NCBI RefSeq assembly: GCF_030817535.1
Contig: NZ_JAUSZL010000002.1
Location: 3,100,001-3,164,000, forward strand
Reading direction: 5' to 3'
Source of the DNA: Streptomyces sp. V3I8
GTDB taxonomy: Bacteria > Actinomycetota > Actinomycetes > Streptomycetales > Streptomycetaceae
DNA length: 64,000 bases
The notes beneath the pieces are model-generated. The model saw only the letters and a program-made list of their open reading frames with translations, was not told the DNA's origin and made no database searches. A program made the position numbers and the translations under genes. Positions 42,540-51,988 of the stretch are shown one piece after another. The stretch's first letter is position 1, and every line of letters starts with the position of its first letter.

Positions 42540-42582
42540 CGGGGCTCTCGGCCCCCGGCCCCGGCGCCGTACCATCGACCCC

Positions 42583-43716
42583 ATGGCTACGGAAGACGCG
42601 GTGCGTGAAGCACTGTCGACGGTGAACGACCCCGAGATCCATCGACCCATCACCGAGCTGGGGATGGTCAAATCGGTGGAGATCGGCGCGGACGGTTCGG
42701 TCGCGGTCGCGGTGTACCTGACCGTCTCCGGGTGCCCCATGCGCGAGACCATCATCAACAACGTGACCGAGGCGGTGTCGCGCGTCGAGGGCGTCACGCG
42801 GGTCGACGTCACGCTGGACGTGATGAGCGACGAGCAGCGCAAGGACCTGGCGTCCGCGCTGCGCGGCGGCCAGGCCGAGCGCGAGGTGCCCTTCGCCAAG
42901 CCGGGCTCGCTCACGCGCGTGTACGCGGTCGCGTCCGGCAAGGGCGGCGTGGGCAAGTCGTCCGTGACGGTCAACCTCGCGGCGGCGATGGCCGCGGACG
43001 GCCTGAAGGTCGGTGTCGTGGACGCCGACATCTACGGCCACTCCGTGCCGCGCATGCTCGGCGCCGACGGTCACCCGACCCAGGTCGAGAACATGATCAT
43101 GCCGCCGTCCGCGCACGGGGTGAAGGTCATCTCGATCGGCATGTTCACGCCGGGCAACGCGCCCGTCGTGTGGCGCGGCCCGATGCTCCACCGGGCGCTG
43201 CAGCAGTTCCTCGCGGACGTCTACTGGGGTGACCTGGACGTCCTGCTCCTGGACCTCCCGCCGGGTACGGGCGACATCGCGATCTCGGTCGCGCAGCTCG
43301 TGCCGAACGCGGAGATCCTGGTCGTCACGACGCCGCAGCAGGCCGCCGCGGAGGTGGCCGAGCGGGCCGGGTCCATCGCCGTGCAGACCCACCAGAAGAT
43401 CGTCGGTGTGGTCGAGAACATGGCGGGCATGCCCTGCCCGCACTGCGGTGACATGGTCGACATCTTCGGTACGGGCGGGGGGCAGTCGGTCGCCGACGGG
43501 CTGACCCGGACGACCGGGGCCACCGTTCCCGTGCTCGGGTCGATCCCGATCGACGTCCGGCTGCGGGAGGGCGGCGACGACGGCAGGCCGGTCGTCCTCA
43601 CCGATCCCGACTCGCCGGCCGGCGCGGCGCTGCGTGCCATCGCCGGCAAGCTCGGTGGCCGCCAGCGGGGTCTTTCGGGCATGTCCCTCGGCATCACCCC
43701 GAGGAACAAGTTCTAA
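42583..43716 (+). CDS. mrp: Mrp/NBP35-family P-loop iron-sulfur carrier ATPase
   Basis: 377 residues. An N-terminal MIP18-like domain (1-95; VYLTVSGCPMRETI) is fused to the ATPase with the deviant Walker A GKGGVGKSS and the cluster-binding CPHC motif in GMPCPHCGDM. Mrp proteins carry Fe-S clusters to apo-enzymes. ATG 42583 has no strong ribosome site but fits the family. M. tuberculosis keeps mrp (Rv1229c) close to tatB and sigE, as here. Confidence 0.95.
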   Translation: MATEDAVREALSTVNDPEIHRPITELGMVKSVEIGADGSVAVAVYLTVSGCPMRETIINNVTEAVSRVEGVTRVDVTLDVMSDEQRKDLASALRGGQAEREVPFAKPGSLTRVYAVASGKGGVGKSSVTVNLAAAMAADGLKVGVVDADIYGHSVPRMLGADGHPTQVENMIMPPSAHGVKVISIGMFTPGNAPVVWRGPMLHRALQQFLADVYWGDLDVLLLDLPPGTGDIAISVAQLVPNAEILVVTTPQQAAAEVAERAGSIAVQTHQKIVGVVENMAGMPCPHCGDMVDIFGTGGGQSVADGLTRTTGATVPVLGSIPIDVRLREGGDDGRPVVLTDPDSPAGAALRAIAGKLGGRQRGLSGMSLGITPRNKF

Positions 43717-43802
43717 CCGGGTCCCTGCCGGGGCCCTGCCGGGGCGACCGCGGCCGGGGCAGGTGAGCCTGTGCGGGCGCGTGGCGGCCGGAGGTCGCAC
43801 GG

Positions 43803-43839
43803 CGAAGGGGGCGCCGTCGGGAAGACGGCGCCCCCTTCG
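43803..43839. terminator. Bidirectional terminator after mrp
   Basis: Perfect 16-base arms 43803-43818 and 43824-43839 around GGGAA, between mrp and a convergent gene. Confidence 0.88.
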
Positions 43840-43852
43840 CCCGGCCCGCCGC

Positions 43853-44509
43853 CTAGGCGTACGTGCTGATGTCCTTGATCATGGCGAAGGCCAGCCCGTA
43901 CGCGCTCATCCCCCGCCCGTACGCCCCCACGTGGACCCCTTCCTGCGTGGAGCCCGCGAGCACCCACCCGAACTCGGACTCCCTGTAGTGGAACGGCGTC
44001 GGCACCCCGTCCACGGGGAGGGACAGCTGCGACCAGTCCGACCCCGTCAGGTCGTCCGCGAGGACCCACGCCGTCTCGGTCTGCTGGTCGAGCCAGTCGT
44101 CGCGCAGGGTGTGGTCCATCTGCCCGGGCCAGGTGAAGGACAGCAGTCCCACCCCGGCGAGCCACGCCGCGGAGGACACCGAGGTGGCCTCCAGCAGCCC
44201 CGTACCGTCGGCGCTGCGCCGCACCGGGTTCGCCGCGACGGTGACCACGACCGCGAACCGCTCCTTGTCCTCGGTGGACTCGGCCCGCACCGACGGCTCG
44301 TCACCGTGTCCGACCGAGCCGTGCTCGACGGTTCCGTCGGCCGAGGCACCGACCTGCATCAGCCAGCGCGGCCCCGTGAAGGCCTCGTCGAGGCCGTACC
44401 ACGGGAAGGGCGCCAGCAGGTAGCCGTCGACCGTACGCCGGGCGGAGGGGAGCTGTTGTCCACCCTCCGCAGCCGGCGCCTGCGCGCCCACCCGACTTGT
44501 CGTCTCCAT
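43853..44509 (-). CDS. Conserved hypothetical protein, 218 residues
   Basis: Soluble protein without signal peptide or recognised motif. It starts METTSRVGAQAP and contains YLLAPFPWYGLDEAFTGPRW, and ends GLAFAMIKDISTY. ATG 44509 has weak GAGG upstream. The gap 44510-44764 to tatB shows nothing certain. It may be a conserved actinobacterial hypothetical. Confidence 0.7.
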   Translation of the reverse strand: METTSRVGAQAPAAEGGQQLPSARRTVDGYLLAPFPWYGLDEAFTGPRWLMQVGASADGTVEHGSVGHGDEPSVRAESTEDKERFAVVVTVAANPVRRSADGTGLLEATSVSSAAWLAGVGLLSFTWPGQMDHTLRDDWLDQQTETAWVLADDLTGSDWSQLSLPVDGVPTPFHYRESEFGWVLAGSTQEGVHVGAYGRGMSAYGLAFAMIKDISTYA

Positions 44510-44764
44510 TGCCCGGACGCCTCCTCGCTCTCGTCGGACCGGGCGGCCCGCCCCCCTTCGGGCGTCCTTCCGGTCCGCACAACAACTAGGCAGGATAGCC
44601 ACAGCCGCGCGGCGGGCCGGGAAACCGGTCGGCACATGGCGCACATACGCGCCGGATCCGGCACATCCCGAACGCGCGGAACCCAAGCGGCGTACGGGGT
44701 GACGGGCGGCGTTCGACTGAAATCGAGGCGCGTTCCGGGCGGCGGGCGCGCCGCCCGGGTCGGC

Positions 44765-45214
44765 TCAGGTCGCGTCCGCGTCGAAGGGCGGGCGCTCGTC
44801 CGGTGCGAGCTTCTCGCGCTTCTTCGTCATGTCGACGGTGCCGCCGGCGGAACCCGCCGACGAGGACGAGGAGGACGAGGAGGTCTCGGCGTCCCGGCCG
44901 TGCACGGCGTCCGTGACCTCGGCCATCTCCTTCTTCAGGTCGAAGCCGTTACGGATCTCCTTGAGCCCCAGCTCGTCGTTGTCCAGCTGCTTGCGGATGA
45001 ACGTCTTGGGGTTGAGGTCCTCGAACTCGAAGTCCTTGAACTCCGGTCCCAGCTCCTCGCGGATGTCCGCCTTGGCGCTCTCCGAGAAGTCACGGATCTT
45101 GCGGATCGTGCGCGTGACGTCCTGGATCATCTTCGGGAGCTTCTCCGGACCGAAGACGAGTACGGCAAGGACGATGATCGTCACCAGCTCGAGGGGTCCT
45201 ATGTCATTGAACAC
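44765..45214 (-). CDS. tatB: Sec-independent protein translocase subunit TatB
   Basis: 149 residues. One N-terminal membrane helix (FNDIGPLELVTIIVLAVLVF), the GPEKLP hinge, an amphipathic helix (MIQDVTRTIRKIRDFSES) and an acidic tail with nine serines are diagnostic of TatB. It helps recognise folded twin-arginine substrates. GTG 45214. The serine run and acidic end are variable in the family. Neighbour of the HtrA-type protease, as in M. tuberculosis (Rv1223-Rv1224). Confidence 0.95.
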   Translation of the reverse strand: MFNDIGPLELVTIIVLAVLVFGPEKLPKMIQDVTRTIRKIRDFSESAKADIREELGPEFKDFEFEDLNPKTFIRKQLDNDELGLKEIRNGFDLKKEMAEVTDAVHGRDAETSSSSSSSSAGSAGGTVDMTKKREKLAPDERPPFDADAT

Positions 45215-45373
45215 CTTGCAGCTCCTTGCGATGTCCTCGGTGCTCGGCGGGTCGCTCCGTGGTCCGGGCCGGGTCCACGGTACCCGGCGATCCCGTCCGA
45301 CCGGTACTGTCCGGGGTCCCCCGACCGCGTGTACACGTGGGGTTCTCCGGGATGTCTGCCTTGCGGAACCGGC

Positions 45374-47146
45374 TCAGCCGCCGTCCGCGGAGCCCAGGAC
45401 GAGGGTGACCCTCTCCTCCTTGCCGTCGCGCTCCAGGGTCAGCTCCAGCCGGTCGCCGGGCCGGTGCGAGCGCGTCTTGACGATGAGTTCCTCGCCGGAG
45501 CGCACGCGCTGCCCGTCGACCTCGGTGATGACGTCGCCGGCCCTGATGCCCGCCTCGGCGCCGGGGCCGCCCCGGCTGACCGGCGGACCGCCGTCGTCGT
45601 CCTCGGTGCCGACCCGGGCGCCGTCGCCGCCGTACTCCATGTCGAGCGTCACCCCGATCACCGGGTGGGTCGCCCTGCCGGTGTTGATGAGCTCCTCGGC
45701 GACGCGCTTGCCCTGGTTGATGGGGATGGCGAAGCCCAGGCCGATCGAGCCGGACTGGCCGCCCTCCAGGTCGGAACCGCTGTCGGCGGAGCGGATGGCG
45801 CTGTTGATGCCGATGACCCGGGCCCTGGAATCGACCAGGGGGCCGCCGGAGTTGCCGGGGTTTATCGGCGCGTCCGTCTGCAGCGCGTCCACGTACGAGA
45901 TGTCGCTGCCGTCGCTCTCCTCGCCGCCCGCCGTGATGGGGCGCTCCTTGGCGCTGATGATGCCCGCGGTGACGGTGTTCTCCAGGTCGAAGGGCGCCCC
46001 GATGGCGACGACGGGGTCACCGACCTGGACGTTGTCGGAGTTGCCGAGCGAGAGGGGCCTGAGGCCGCTGACGCCGGTGACCTTGACCACGGCGAGGTCG
46101 TAGCCGCTGTCGTGGCCCACCACCTCGGCCTTGGCGGTCTCGCCGCCGCTGAAGGTCACCGTTATCCCACCGCCGCCGTCCGCCGGGTCGACGACGTGGT
46201 TGTTGGTGAGGATGTGGCCGCGCCGGTCGAGCACGAAGCCCGTGCCGGTGCCCTGCGACCCGGAGCCGCTCACGTGCAGGGTGACCACGCTCGGCAGCGC
46301 GCTGGCCGCGATACCGGCCACGCTGTCCGGCGCCCGTCCCCGGGGCTCCGCGCCGGCCTGCGGGAGCCGGACGTCGTCGATGCCCCCGTTGCGCTCCAGA
46401 TAGGCCCCCACGGCCCCGCCCACGCCCCCGGACGCGAGCGCGAGCAGGACGGCGCCGAGGACCAGGGCGCGCCCGGTACGCCCCCGGCGGCCGCCCGGCG
46501 ACCCGACGGCGACCCCGTGGTGCCGGAAGGGGGCGGCGGCCCAGGGGTCGTAGTTCTGCCAGGGGGCGCGGGCGGGGGCGCCGTCGGCCACGGGGGCGGG
46601 CGATACCGCACCGGACGGTACCGGTTCGTGCCCCTCGGCGGGCTGCCGCGCGAAGGCATGCGTCACCGACGCGGGGGCACCCTGCTGCGGAACCCCGTCG
46701 AGGACTCCCGCGGCCCGGTACCCGGCGGGCAGCTCCGCGCCGGGGGCGCCCTGCGCCCCGGACACGCGCGGGGGCGGCGGCAAGGCCGTCGTGGTCGGTC
46801 CGCCCGCGCCGGGGGCGGGTCCGGGCCGGGCGTCGCCGGTCGCCGTCCCGTGCGCGGGTGTGCCGGGGTGCCGGACCGGTGGCGCGGGCGCCCAGGGACC
46901 GGGCCCGCCGTACGGCGGGGTGCTGTAGGGATCCGGGTCGTGCAGGGGCCTGGGCCGCTCACCGGGAGCGGGCGCGCTCACCCCGTCGGCCACCCCGTCC
47001 GGCGCCTGCCGGGCACCGGCACCGGCGGGCTTCTCCAGCTCGAAGTCGCCGTCCCCCGCGGAAACCGTGTCCGCCGGAGCGGGATCCGGCACATGGGTCC
47101 GTGGCCGGCTCCACCACTTCGGCTTCGTGGGCTTCCCCTCGTCCAT
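45374..47146 (-). CDS. HtrA/DegP-type membrane serine protease with PDZ domain
   Basis: 590 residues. Residues 1-205 are a proline-rich cytoplasmic tail. A membrane helix follows (about 220-240, GAVLLALASGGVGGAV), then the trypsin-like domain with triad residues in LTNNHVVD, SGYDLAVVKV and PGNSGGPLV, and a PDZ domain at the end (IRAGDVITEVDGQRV). It degrades misfolded envelope proteins and may regulate the neighbouring sigma/anti-sigma pair. ATG 47146 follows GGGGAGAG. The next gene upstream on this strand is the anti-sigma gene. Confidence 0.94.
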   Translation of the reverse strand: MDEGKPTKPKWWSRPRTHVPDPAPADTVSAGDGDFELEKPAGAGARQAPDGVADGVSAPAPGERPRPLHDPDPYSTPPYGGPGPWAPAPPVRHPGTPAHGTATGDARPGPAPGAGGPTTTALPPPPRVSGAQGAPGAELPAGYRAAGVLDGVPQQGAPASVTHAFARQPAEGHEPVPSGAVSPAPVADGAPARAPWQNYDPWAAAPFRHHGVAVGSPGGRRGRTGRALVLGAVLLALASGGVGGAVGAYLERNGGIDDVRLPQAGAEPRGRAPDSVAGIAASALPSVVTLHVSGSGSQGTGTGFVLDRRGHILTNNHVVDPADGGGGITVTFSGGETAKAEVVGHDSGYDLAVVKVTGVSGLRPLSLGNSDNVQVGDPVVAIGAPFDLENTVTAGIISAKERPITAGGEESDGSDISYVDALQTDAPINPGNSGGPLVDSRARVIGINSAIRSADSGSDLEGGQSGSIGLGFAIPINQGKRVAEELINTGRATHPVIGVTLDMEYGGDGARVGTEDDDGGPPVSRGGPGAEAGIRAGDVITEVDGQRVRSGEELIVKTRSHRPGDRLELTLERDGKEERVTLVLGSADGG

Positions 47147-47285
47147 GCTCTCCCCACACCTGACCCGCGGCACGACACGTCGGCGGTCGCCGCGGTCCGT
47201 CGACCTCCGCGCCCGGATCCCTGCGGCGGGCGCGGCCCATCCCTGGATTCAACCAGGTTCGCGGGCCGCCGCGCAGAGGGCCGGT

Positions 47286-48275
47286 TCAGCCCGGGGAGGA
47301 AGAGGTGGAAGGCGGGGGTGAGGCGGACGGACCGGCGGAGGGGCCCACCGACGGCACGGCCGACAGGACGGACGCCTCGAGCTCCGGTCCCGACGGCCAG
47401 GTGCTCAGCGTGACCGGCGGGGCCGGGGCGAACGGACGTATCAGCGGGGACATCGCGGCGGCCCCCACCATCACGGGCGCAGTCAGCGCGTGCAGCGGGC
47501 CCGTGCCCTGCTCGGCCGTCACGGGTGTACCGGACGCCGGAACACCGGACGCCGGGACACCGGGCAGCAGCGGCGCGGACAGCTCGGTCTGCGCGCCGCC
47601 CTCCCTGGTGAAGGACCGCTGGCCCTGCGCGAGCAGCGGGGCCACGGACCGGCGGCGCTGGGCGTCGGAGCCCGTCGTGCCGTTCGTGCCCGTCGTGCGC
47701 ACCGGGATCACGTTGCTTCCGGAGCCCGATCCGCCGCGTGCGTCCGTGGTGTCGGCGGGCACACCGGTCGACACCCCGCCGAGCGCGATCGCGGCGAGCG
47801 AGACGGCACCGGCCGCGGCGGCCGCGAAGCGCAGGCCCCGGGAGGCCGACCGCTCGGCCTCGCGCCGGTTCATGTCATGGATGCGGAACCCGGGCTGCTC
47901 CGCGGGCAGCACGGCCGTGTGGGGGCCGGAGGGCACGTAACCGAAGGAGTCCGGCTTCATGTCGAAGACTCCGGAGGTTCCGAACGATCCCCGGCCCAGT
48001 CGCGGGCTGTCGCTGTCCGGGTCACCTCCCGGCAACCCCTGGAGTCTGGCCAGGAAGCTCTCCGAAGGGGGCGGCGGGGCGACCTCCGCGAACACGTTCT
48101 TCAGTCGTCGCTGTTCGTCGGCCTCGGCCTTGCACTTCGTGCACGTGGCGAGGTGGGCCAGGACGCGCTCGCGCGCCTCGTGGCCGAGCTCGCCGTCCAC
48201 CAGGGCGGACAGCCGGTCTCCGAGGTGCTGCTCGGCGAGGGGGCCGTCGGCGGGATTCAGCCGTGATCCAGTCAC
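47286..48275 (-). CDS. Zinc-type (ZAS) anti-sigma factor, RseA-like
   Basis: 329 residues. The N-terminal domain has [22 protein letters not shown] and the HxxxCxxC zinc motif in [13 protein letters not shown], typical of anti-sigma factors. One membrane helix near residues 135-155 ([18 protein letters not shown]) is followed by a Ser/Pro-rich outer part with repeated VPASG. It would hold the upstream sigma factor until envelope stress. GTG 48275 overlaps the sigma stop as GTGA. The transmembrane and outer parts are an addition relative to the short soluble mycobacterial RseA (recollection). Confidence 0.9.
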   Translation of the reverse strand: MTGSRLNPADGPLAEQHLGDRLSALVDGELGHEARERVLAHLATCTKCKAEADEQRRLKNVFAEVAPPPPSESFLARLQGLPGGDPDSDSPRLGRGSFGTSGVFDMKPDSFGYVPSGPHTAVLPAEQPGFRIHDMNRREAERSASRGLRFAAAAAGAVSLAAIALGGVSTGVPADTTDARGGSGSGSNVIPVRTTGTNGTTGSDAQRRRSVAPLLAQGQRSFTREGGAQTELSAPLLPGVPASGVPASGTPVTAEQGTGPLHALTAPVMVGAAAMSPLIRPFAPAPPVTLSTWPSGPELEASVLSAVPSVGPSAGPSASPPPSTSSSPG

Positions 48276-49042
48276 GCGCTCGCGCCCCCTCCTCCCAGAG
48301 CGGGCACACCGGAGACCGCGAAACCGCGGCGCCCGGCACGGGCCTCGGGGGAACGGTGGGCGAGCGCCTTGCGGAGCTGGGAGCGGCCGCGGTGGATGCG
48401 GCTGCGGACCGTGCCGAGCTTGACGCCCAGGGTCGCGGCGATCTCCTCGTACGAAAGGCCCTCGATGTCGCACAGGACGACCGCGGCGCGGAACTCCGGC
48501 GCCAGCGTGTCGAGGGCCTGCTGGACGTCCGCGTCGAAGTGCGTGTCGTTGAAGACCTGCTGCGGGGAGGGCTCGCGGCTGGGCAGGCGCTCGGCCGCGT
48601 CGTCGCCGAGGGCGTCGAAGCGGATGCGCTGCTTGCGGCGGACCATGTCCAGGAAGAGGTTGGTGGTGATGCGGTGGAGCCAGCCCTCGAAGGTGCCGGG
48701 CGTGTAGGTCGACAAAGAGCGGAAGACCCGGACGAAGACTTCCTGCGTCAGGTCCTCGGCGTCGTGCTGGTTGCCCGTCAGGCGGTAGGCGAGCCGGTAC
48801 ACCCGGCCGCTGTGCGTGCTGACGATCTCCTCCCAGGTGGGCGGAGTCCACGCCTGCGAGTCCGCGTCGGACGTGAAGGTCGCGGTCTGAGCGGAATCAG
48901 TGCGGGATCGGTCAGCAGTGTTGTTCACGGATTTCGGCTCCCCCGCCGACCTGAGCAGGCGCCGGAGCACCCCTCCTCGATCCACAGGTTCAGCCGCACC
49001 TCCCCTGTCGGCTCTGGTGGTGTCCAGTGGAGCACCTACCAT
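48272..49042 (-). CDS. sigE: ECF RNA polymerase sigma factor, orthologue of M. tuberculosis SigE
   Basis: About 256 residues. Region 2 reads [19 protein letters not shown] then [15 protein letters not shown], region 4 reads [17 protein letters not shown] then [16 protein letters not shown], all nearly identical to M. tuberculosis SigE. Gene order sigma, anti-sigma, HtrA, TatB is also shared. This is not the S. coelicolor protein called SigE of the cse system, so the symbol needs care. ATG 49042 follows GAGGTGG by 4 bases. ATG 49138 is in frame and would add 32 residues coded by AT-richer DNA, which I judge to be promoter or leader. Confidence 0.9.
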   Translation of the reverse strand: MVGAPLDTTRADRGGAAEPVDRGGVLRRLLRSAGEPKSVNNTADRSRTDSAQTATFTSDADSQAWTPPTWEEIVSTHSGRVYRLAYRLTGNQHDAEDLTQEVFVRVFRSLSTYTPGTFEGWLHRITTNLFLDMVRRKQRIRFDALGDDAAERLPSREPSPQQVFNDTHFDADVQQALDTLAPEFRAAVVLCDIEGLSYEEIAATLGVKLGTVRSRIHRGRSQLRKALAHRSPEARAGRRGFAVSGVPALGGGGASA

Positions 49043-49250
49043 AGCCACCTCGCCCGTTAGCTCCGGATAAGCGGTTTTACGAGAAATTGATACGCGCTCA
49101 TAGGGCTGCGTCAGCACTTGCTCGCCGTCCAGATCCATCCGTCACCCCCGTGTAGTTCCCCACCCTCTCCAAACGTCCGGTCCCATCTGCGGGTTCCCGG
49201 CGGCAACGGATACAGTCACGCCCAGGCAACCACGGGGACAGGAGAGGGCC

Positions 49251-49883
49251 ATTACCGGCAACCGGCTGACGAGCTGGGCGTTCGCCGACGCCTTTGTCTC
49301 CGAGGACGAGGTGCTGCACTGGGCCCGGGACCGGGCCCGGGAAGCAGGACTGCGCTCGGTGTCGCCCGGCACGGGCGCCGCGCTGCGCCTGCTCGCCGCC
49401 ACCGTGGACGCCAAGGCGGTCGCGGAGATCGGTACCGGAACCGGAGTCTCCGGAATTCATCTGCTGCACGGGATGCGGCCGGACGGCGTACTGACGACCG
49501 TCGACCCGGAGCCGGAGCACCAGCAGTTCGCCCGCCAGGCCTTCCGCGCGTCCGGCTTCGCCAGCAACCGGGCGCGCTTCATCCCGGGCCGCGCGCTGGA
49601 CGTGCTGCCCCGGCTCGCGGACGCGGGGTACGACCTCGTCTTCTGCGACGGCGACCGGCTCGAGTGCCTCGACTACCTCGCTGAATCGTTGCGCCTGCTG
49701 CGGTCGGGCGGCCTCGTCGTCTTCGAGGGCGTGTTCGCGAACGGGCGGACGGTGGAGTCGGGCCCGCAGCCCACGGAGGTGCTGCGGCTGCGCGAGCTGC
49801 TGCGCGCGATCCGCGAGAGCCAGGAGCTGATCCCCTCGCTGCTGCCGGTCGGCGACGGCCTGCTGTGCGCCGTGAAGCGCTGA
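49251..49883 (+). CDS. SAM-dependent O-methyltransferase (Rv1220c-like), probable ATT start
   Basis: 210 residues. The class I methyltransferase fold has VAEIGTGTGVSGIHLL as SAM motif I and DLVFCDGDRLE as the acidic/metal region of catechol-type enzymes. The conserved N-terminus (TGNRLTSWAFADAFVSEDE) is in frame but preceded by ATT, with AGGAGAGGG 2 bases before it and no ATG, GTG or TTG in reach. A GTG start at 49311 would cut 20 conserved residues. It diverges from the sigma gene, the arrangement in M. tuberculosis. Substrate unknown. Confidence 0.85.
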   Translation: MTGNRLTSWAFADAFVSEDEVLHWARDRAREAGLRSVSPGTGAALRLLAATVDAKAVAEIGTGTGVSGIHLLHGMRPDGVLTTVDPEPEHQQFARQAFRASGFASNRARFIPGRALDVLPRLADAGYDLVFCDGDRLECLDYLAESLRLLRSGGLVVFEGVFANGRTVESGPQPTEVLRLRELLRAIRESQELIPSLLPVGDGLLCAVKR

Positions 49884-49965
49884 GCCGGTCCACGGCACCG
49901 GACGGCACGGACGGCGTCGGCAACCGCTCCGACCTGCACGGACGCGGTGGCGCACCCCGGACGCA

Positions 49966-50002
49966 CCACTGCCCCGGCATCGCGTGGATGCCGGGGCAGT
50001 GG
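49966..50002. terminator. Bidirectional terminator between the methyltransferase and DUF3117 genes
   Basis: Perfect 15-base arms 49966-49980 and 49988-50002 around the loop CGCGTGG, between convergent genes. Confidence 0.88.
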
Positions 50003-50024
50003 AAGGGTATGGTCGCGTTCCGCG

Positions 50025-50192
50025 TCAGCCGACGACCTTCTTGAGAGCGTCGCCGAGCGCGTCGGCCTCGTCGGGGGTCAGCTCGACGACGAGCCGACCG
50101 CCGCCTTCGAGCGGAACGCGCATGACGATGCCCCGCCCCTCCTTGGTCACCTCGAGCGGGCCATCGCCCGTTCGCGGCTTCATGGCCGCCAT
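50025..50192 (-). CDS. DUF3117 protein
   Basis: 55 residues, the whole DUF3117 family length: MAAMKPRTGDGPLEVTKEG, then MRVPLEGGGRLVVELTPDEA. Very conserved in actinobacteria (Rv1211 in M. tuberculosis); function unknown. ATG 50192 follows GGAAGGGGA. A longer frame from 50288 exists but its extra part is not conserved-looking. The gap 50193-50553 before the hydratase holds its promoter; I cannot place it exactly. Confidence 0.92.
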   Translation of the reverse strand: MAAMKPRTGDGPLEVTKEGRGIVMRVPLEGGGRLVVELTPDEADALGDALKKVVG

Positions 50193-50553
50193 GCTCGTTC
50201 CCCTTCCTGAAACCAGCTCATCGTCGCCGACGGCCCCCATAGAAGGGCACGTATCCTCCGTCGGACACGCGTCACCGGCATCGAACACATTGCTTCCAGG
50301 CCATTATCCCGCATCTCAGGACCCGATGACCAACATCAGTCGGCATCGCTTGCGCAACGCGCTCGAGCAAAACCACTCAATTCGGTGGTGCGACTGCGAT
50401 ACTGCGCCACCGCATGGACTTTCGGACAGCGGAATTCTTTGACGCAGGTCACATGAACGGACCCCGCCGCCCCCCGTGATCTCCGTCATGCTGTCCTCTG
50501 AAGCAGTACGTACCGACGGGTACGACGAGCCGCGACACCGGAGGGGACCATTC

Positions 50554-51360
50554 ATGGCCGACACCGTGCTCTACGAGGTGGACGACGGACTCGCGACCAT
50601 CACGCTGAACCGCCCCGAGGCGATGAACGCGATGAACGACGTGACGAAGGTCGCCCTGCGGGACGCGGCGCAGGCGGCCGCGGCGGACGACTCCGTACGG
50701 GCCGTGCTGCTGACCGCGGCCGGCGACCGGGCGTTCTGCGTGGGCCAGGACCTCAAGGAGCACGTCGGCAGTCTGCTGGCCACGCGGGAGTCGGGCTCCG
50801 GCGAGGGTGTGATGAGCACGGTCCAGGAGCACTACAACCCGATCGTGCGGGCGCTGACCGGGGCCGCGAAGCCGGTGGTGGCCGCCGTCAACGGCGTCGC
50901 GGCCGGCGCGGGCTTCGGGTTCGCGCTCGCCGCGGACTACCGCATCGTCGCCGACACCGCCTCCTTCAACACGTCGTTCGCCGGGGTCGCGCTGACCGCC
51001 GACTCCGGGATCTCCTGGACGCTGCCCCGGGTCGTCGGGCCCTCCCGCGCCGCCGACCTGCTGCTCTTCCCGCGCAGCATCAGCGCGCAGGACGCGTACG
51101 AGCTGGGGATCGCCAACCGGGTCGTGCCGTCCGCCGAGCTGGCCGCGGAGGGGCTGAAGCTGGCCCGTGCGCTGGCCGCGGGTCCGACGCTGGCGTACGC
51201 CGCGCTCAAGGAGTCCCTCGCCTTCGGGATCTCCCACTCCCTGGAGGAGACGCTGGAGAAGGAGGACGAACTGCAGACGCGGGCCGGGTCCTCGGAGGAC
51301 CACGTGATCGCCGTGCAGGCGTTCGTCAACAAGGAGAAGCCGAAGTTCGTCGGGCGGTGA
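50554..51360 (+). CDS. Enoyl-CoA hydratase/isomerase (crotonase) family protein
   Basis: 268 residues. Crotonase landmarks: LNRPEAMNAMN, CVGQDLKEH at the first oxyanion strand, and AAVNGVAAGAGFGFALAADY at the second. In many true hydratases two glutamates are needed; here the positions in the GVALTADSGISW stretch carry neither, so hydratase activity is uncertain and isomerase or thioesterase-like chemistry is possible. ATG 50554 is 5 bases after GGAGGGG. Confidence 0.9.
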   Translation: MADTVLYEVDDGLATITLNRPEAMNAMNDVTKVALRDAAQAAAADDSVRAVLLTAAGDRAFCVGQDLKEHVGSLLATRESGSGEGVMSTVQEHYNPIVRALTGAAKPVVAAVNGVAAGAGFGFALAADYRIVADTASFNTSFAGVALTADSGISWTLPRVVGPSRAADLLLFPRSISAQDAYELGIANRVVPSAELAAEGLKLARALAAGPTLAYAALKESLAFGISHSLEETLEKEDELQTRAGSSEDHVIAVQAFVNKEKPKFVGR

Positions 51361-51400
51361 GGGCTGGGCGCCCGCTTCCCCGCGCCCCCGCGAAGGCGCC

Positions 51401-51988
51401 CTACGGGGCGCCGCCCTTGCGGGACACGCAGTCCGCCAGGTGGTCGTCGACCAGGCCGCACGCCTGCATCAGGGCGTAGGCCGTGGTGGGGCCGACGAAG
51501 CGGATGCCCCGTTTCTTGAGGGCCTTGGAGAGGGCGGTCGACTCGTCGGTGACCGCCGGGACGTCGGCGAGGGTCTTCGGGACCGGGCGCGTCGCCGCGT
51601 CCGGCGCGTACGACCAGATCAGGCCGTCGAGCTCGCCCGGGGACCAGTCCGCCAGCACGCGCGCGTTGGCGACCGTCGCCTCGATCTTGGCGCGGTTGCG
51701 GATGATGCCCGGGTCGGCGAGGAGGCGCTCCTCGTCGGCGTCCGTGAACGCCGCGACCTCGGCGATCCTGAAGCCGGCGAAGGCGGTACGGAACCCCTCG
51801 CGGCGGCGCAGGATCGTGATCCAGGACAGGCCCGACTGGAACGCCTCCAGGCACAGCCGCTCGTACAGCGCGTCGTCGCCGTGGACCGGGCGGCCCCACT
51901 CCTCGTCGTGGTACGCCACGTAGTCCTCGGTGGACAGCCCCCAGGGGCAGCGCAGGGCCCCGTCGGCGCCCTTCAGGACGTCACTCAC
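51401..51988 (-). CDS. tag: DNA-3-methyladenine glycosylase I
   Basis: 195 residues. CPWGLSTEDYVAYHDEEWG at the N-terminus, SWITILRRREGFR, NRAKIEATVANAR and the late GPTTAYALMQACGLVDDH with the zinc Cys/His residues define TagI. It removes 3-methyladenine from DNA. GTG 51988 overlaps the DivIVA-like stop as GTGA. The stop codon is part of a GGCGCCC hairpin inside a diverged dispersed repeat. Confidence 0.95.
   Translation of the reverse strand: MSDVLKGADGALRCPWGLSTEDYVAYHDEEWGRPVHGDDALYERLCLEAFQSGLSWITILRRREGFRTAFAGFRIAEVAAFTDADEERLLADPGIIRNRAKIEATVANARVLADWSPGELDGLIWSYAPDAATRPVPKTLADVPAVTDESTALSKALKKRGIRFVGPTTAYALMQACGLVDDHLADCVSRKGGAP

Noticed and set aside
43634..47413. A 1259-codon plus-strand frame across tatB and the protease gene
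   Set aside because: It crosses several real genes and a terminator, and its composition is that of a GC-bias shadow.
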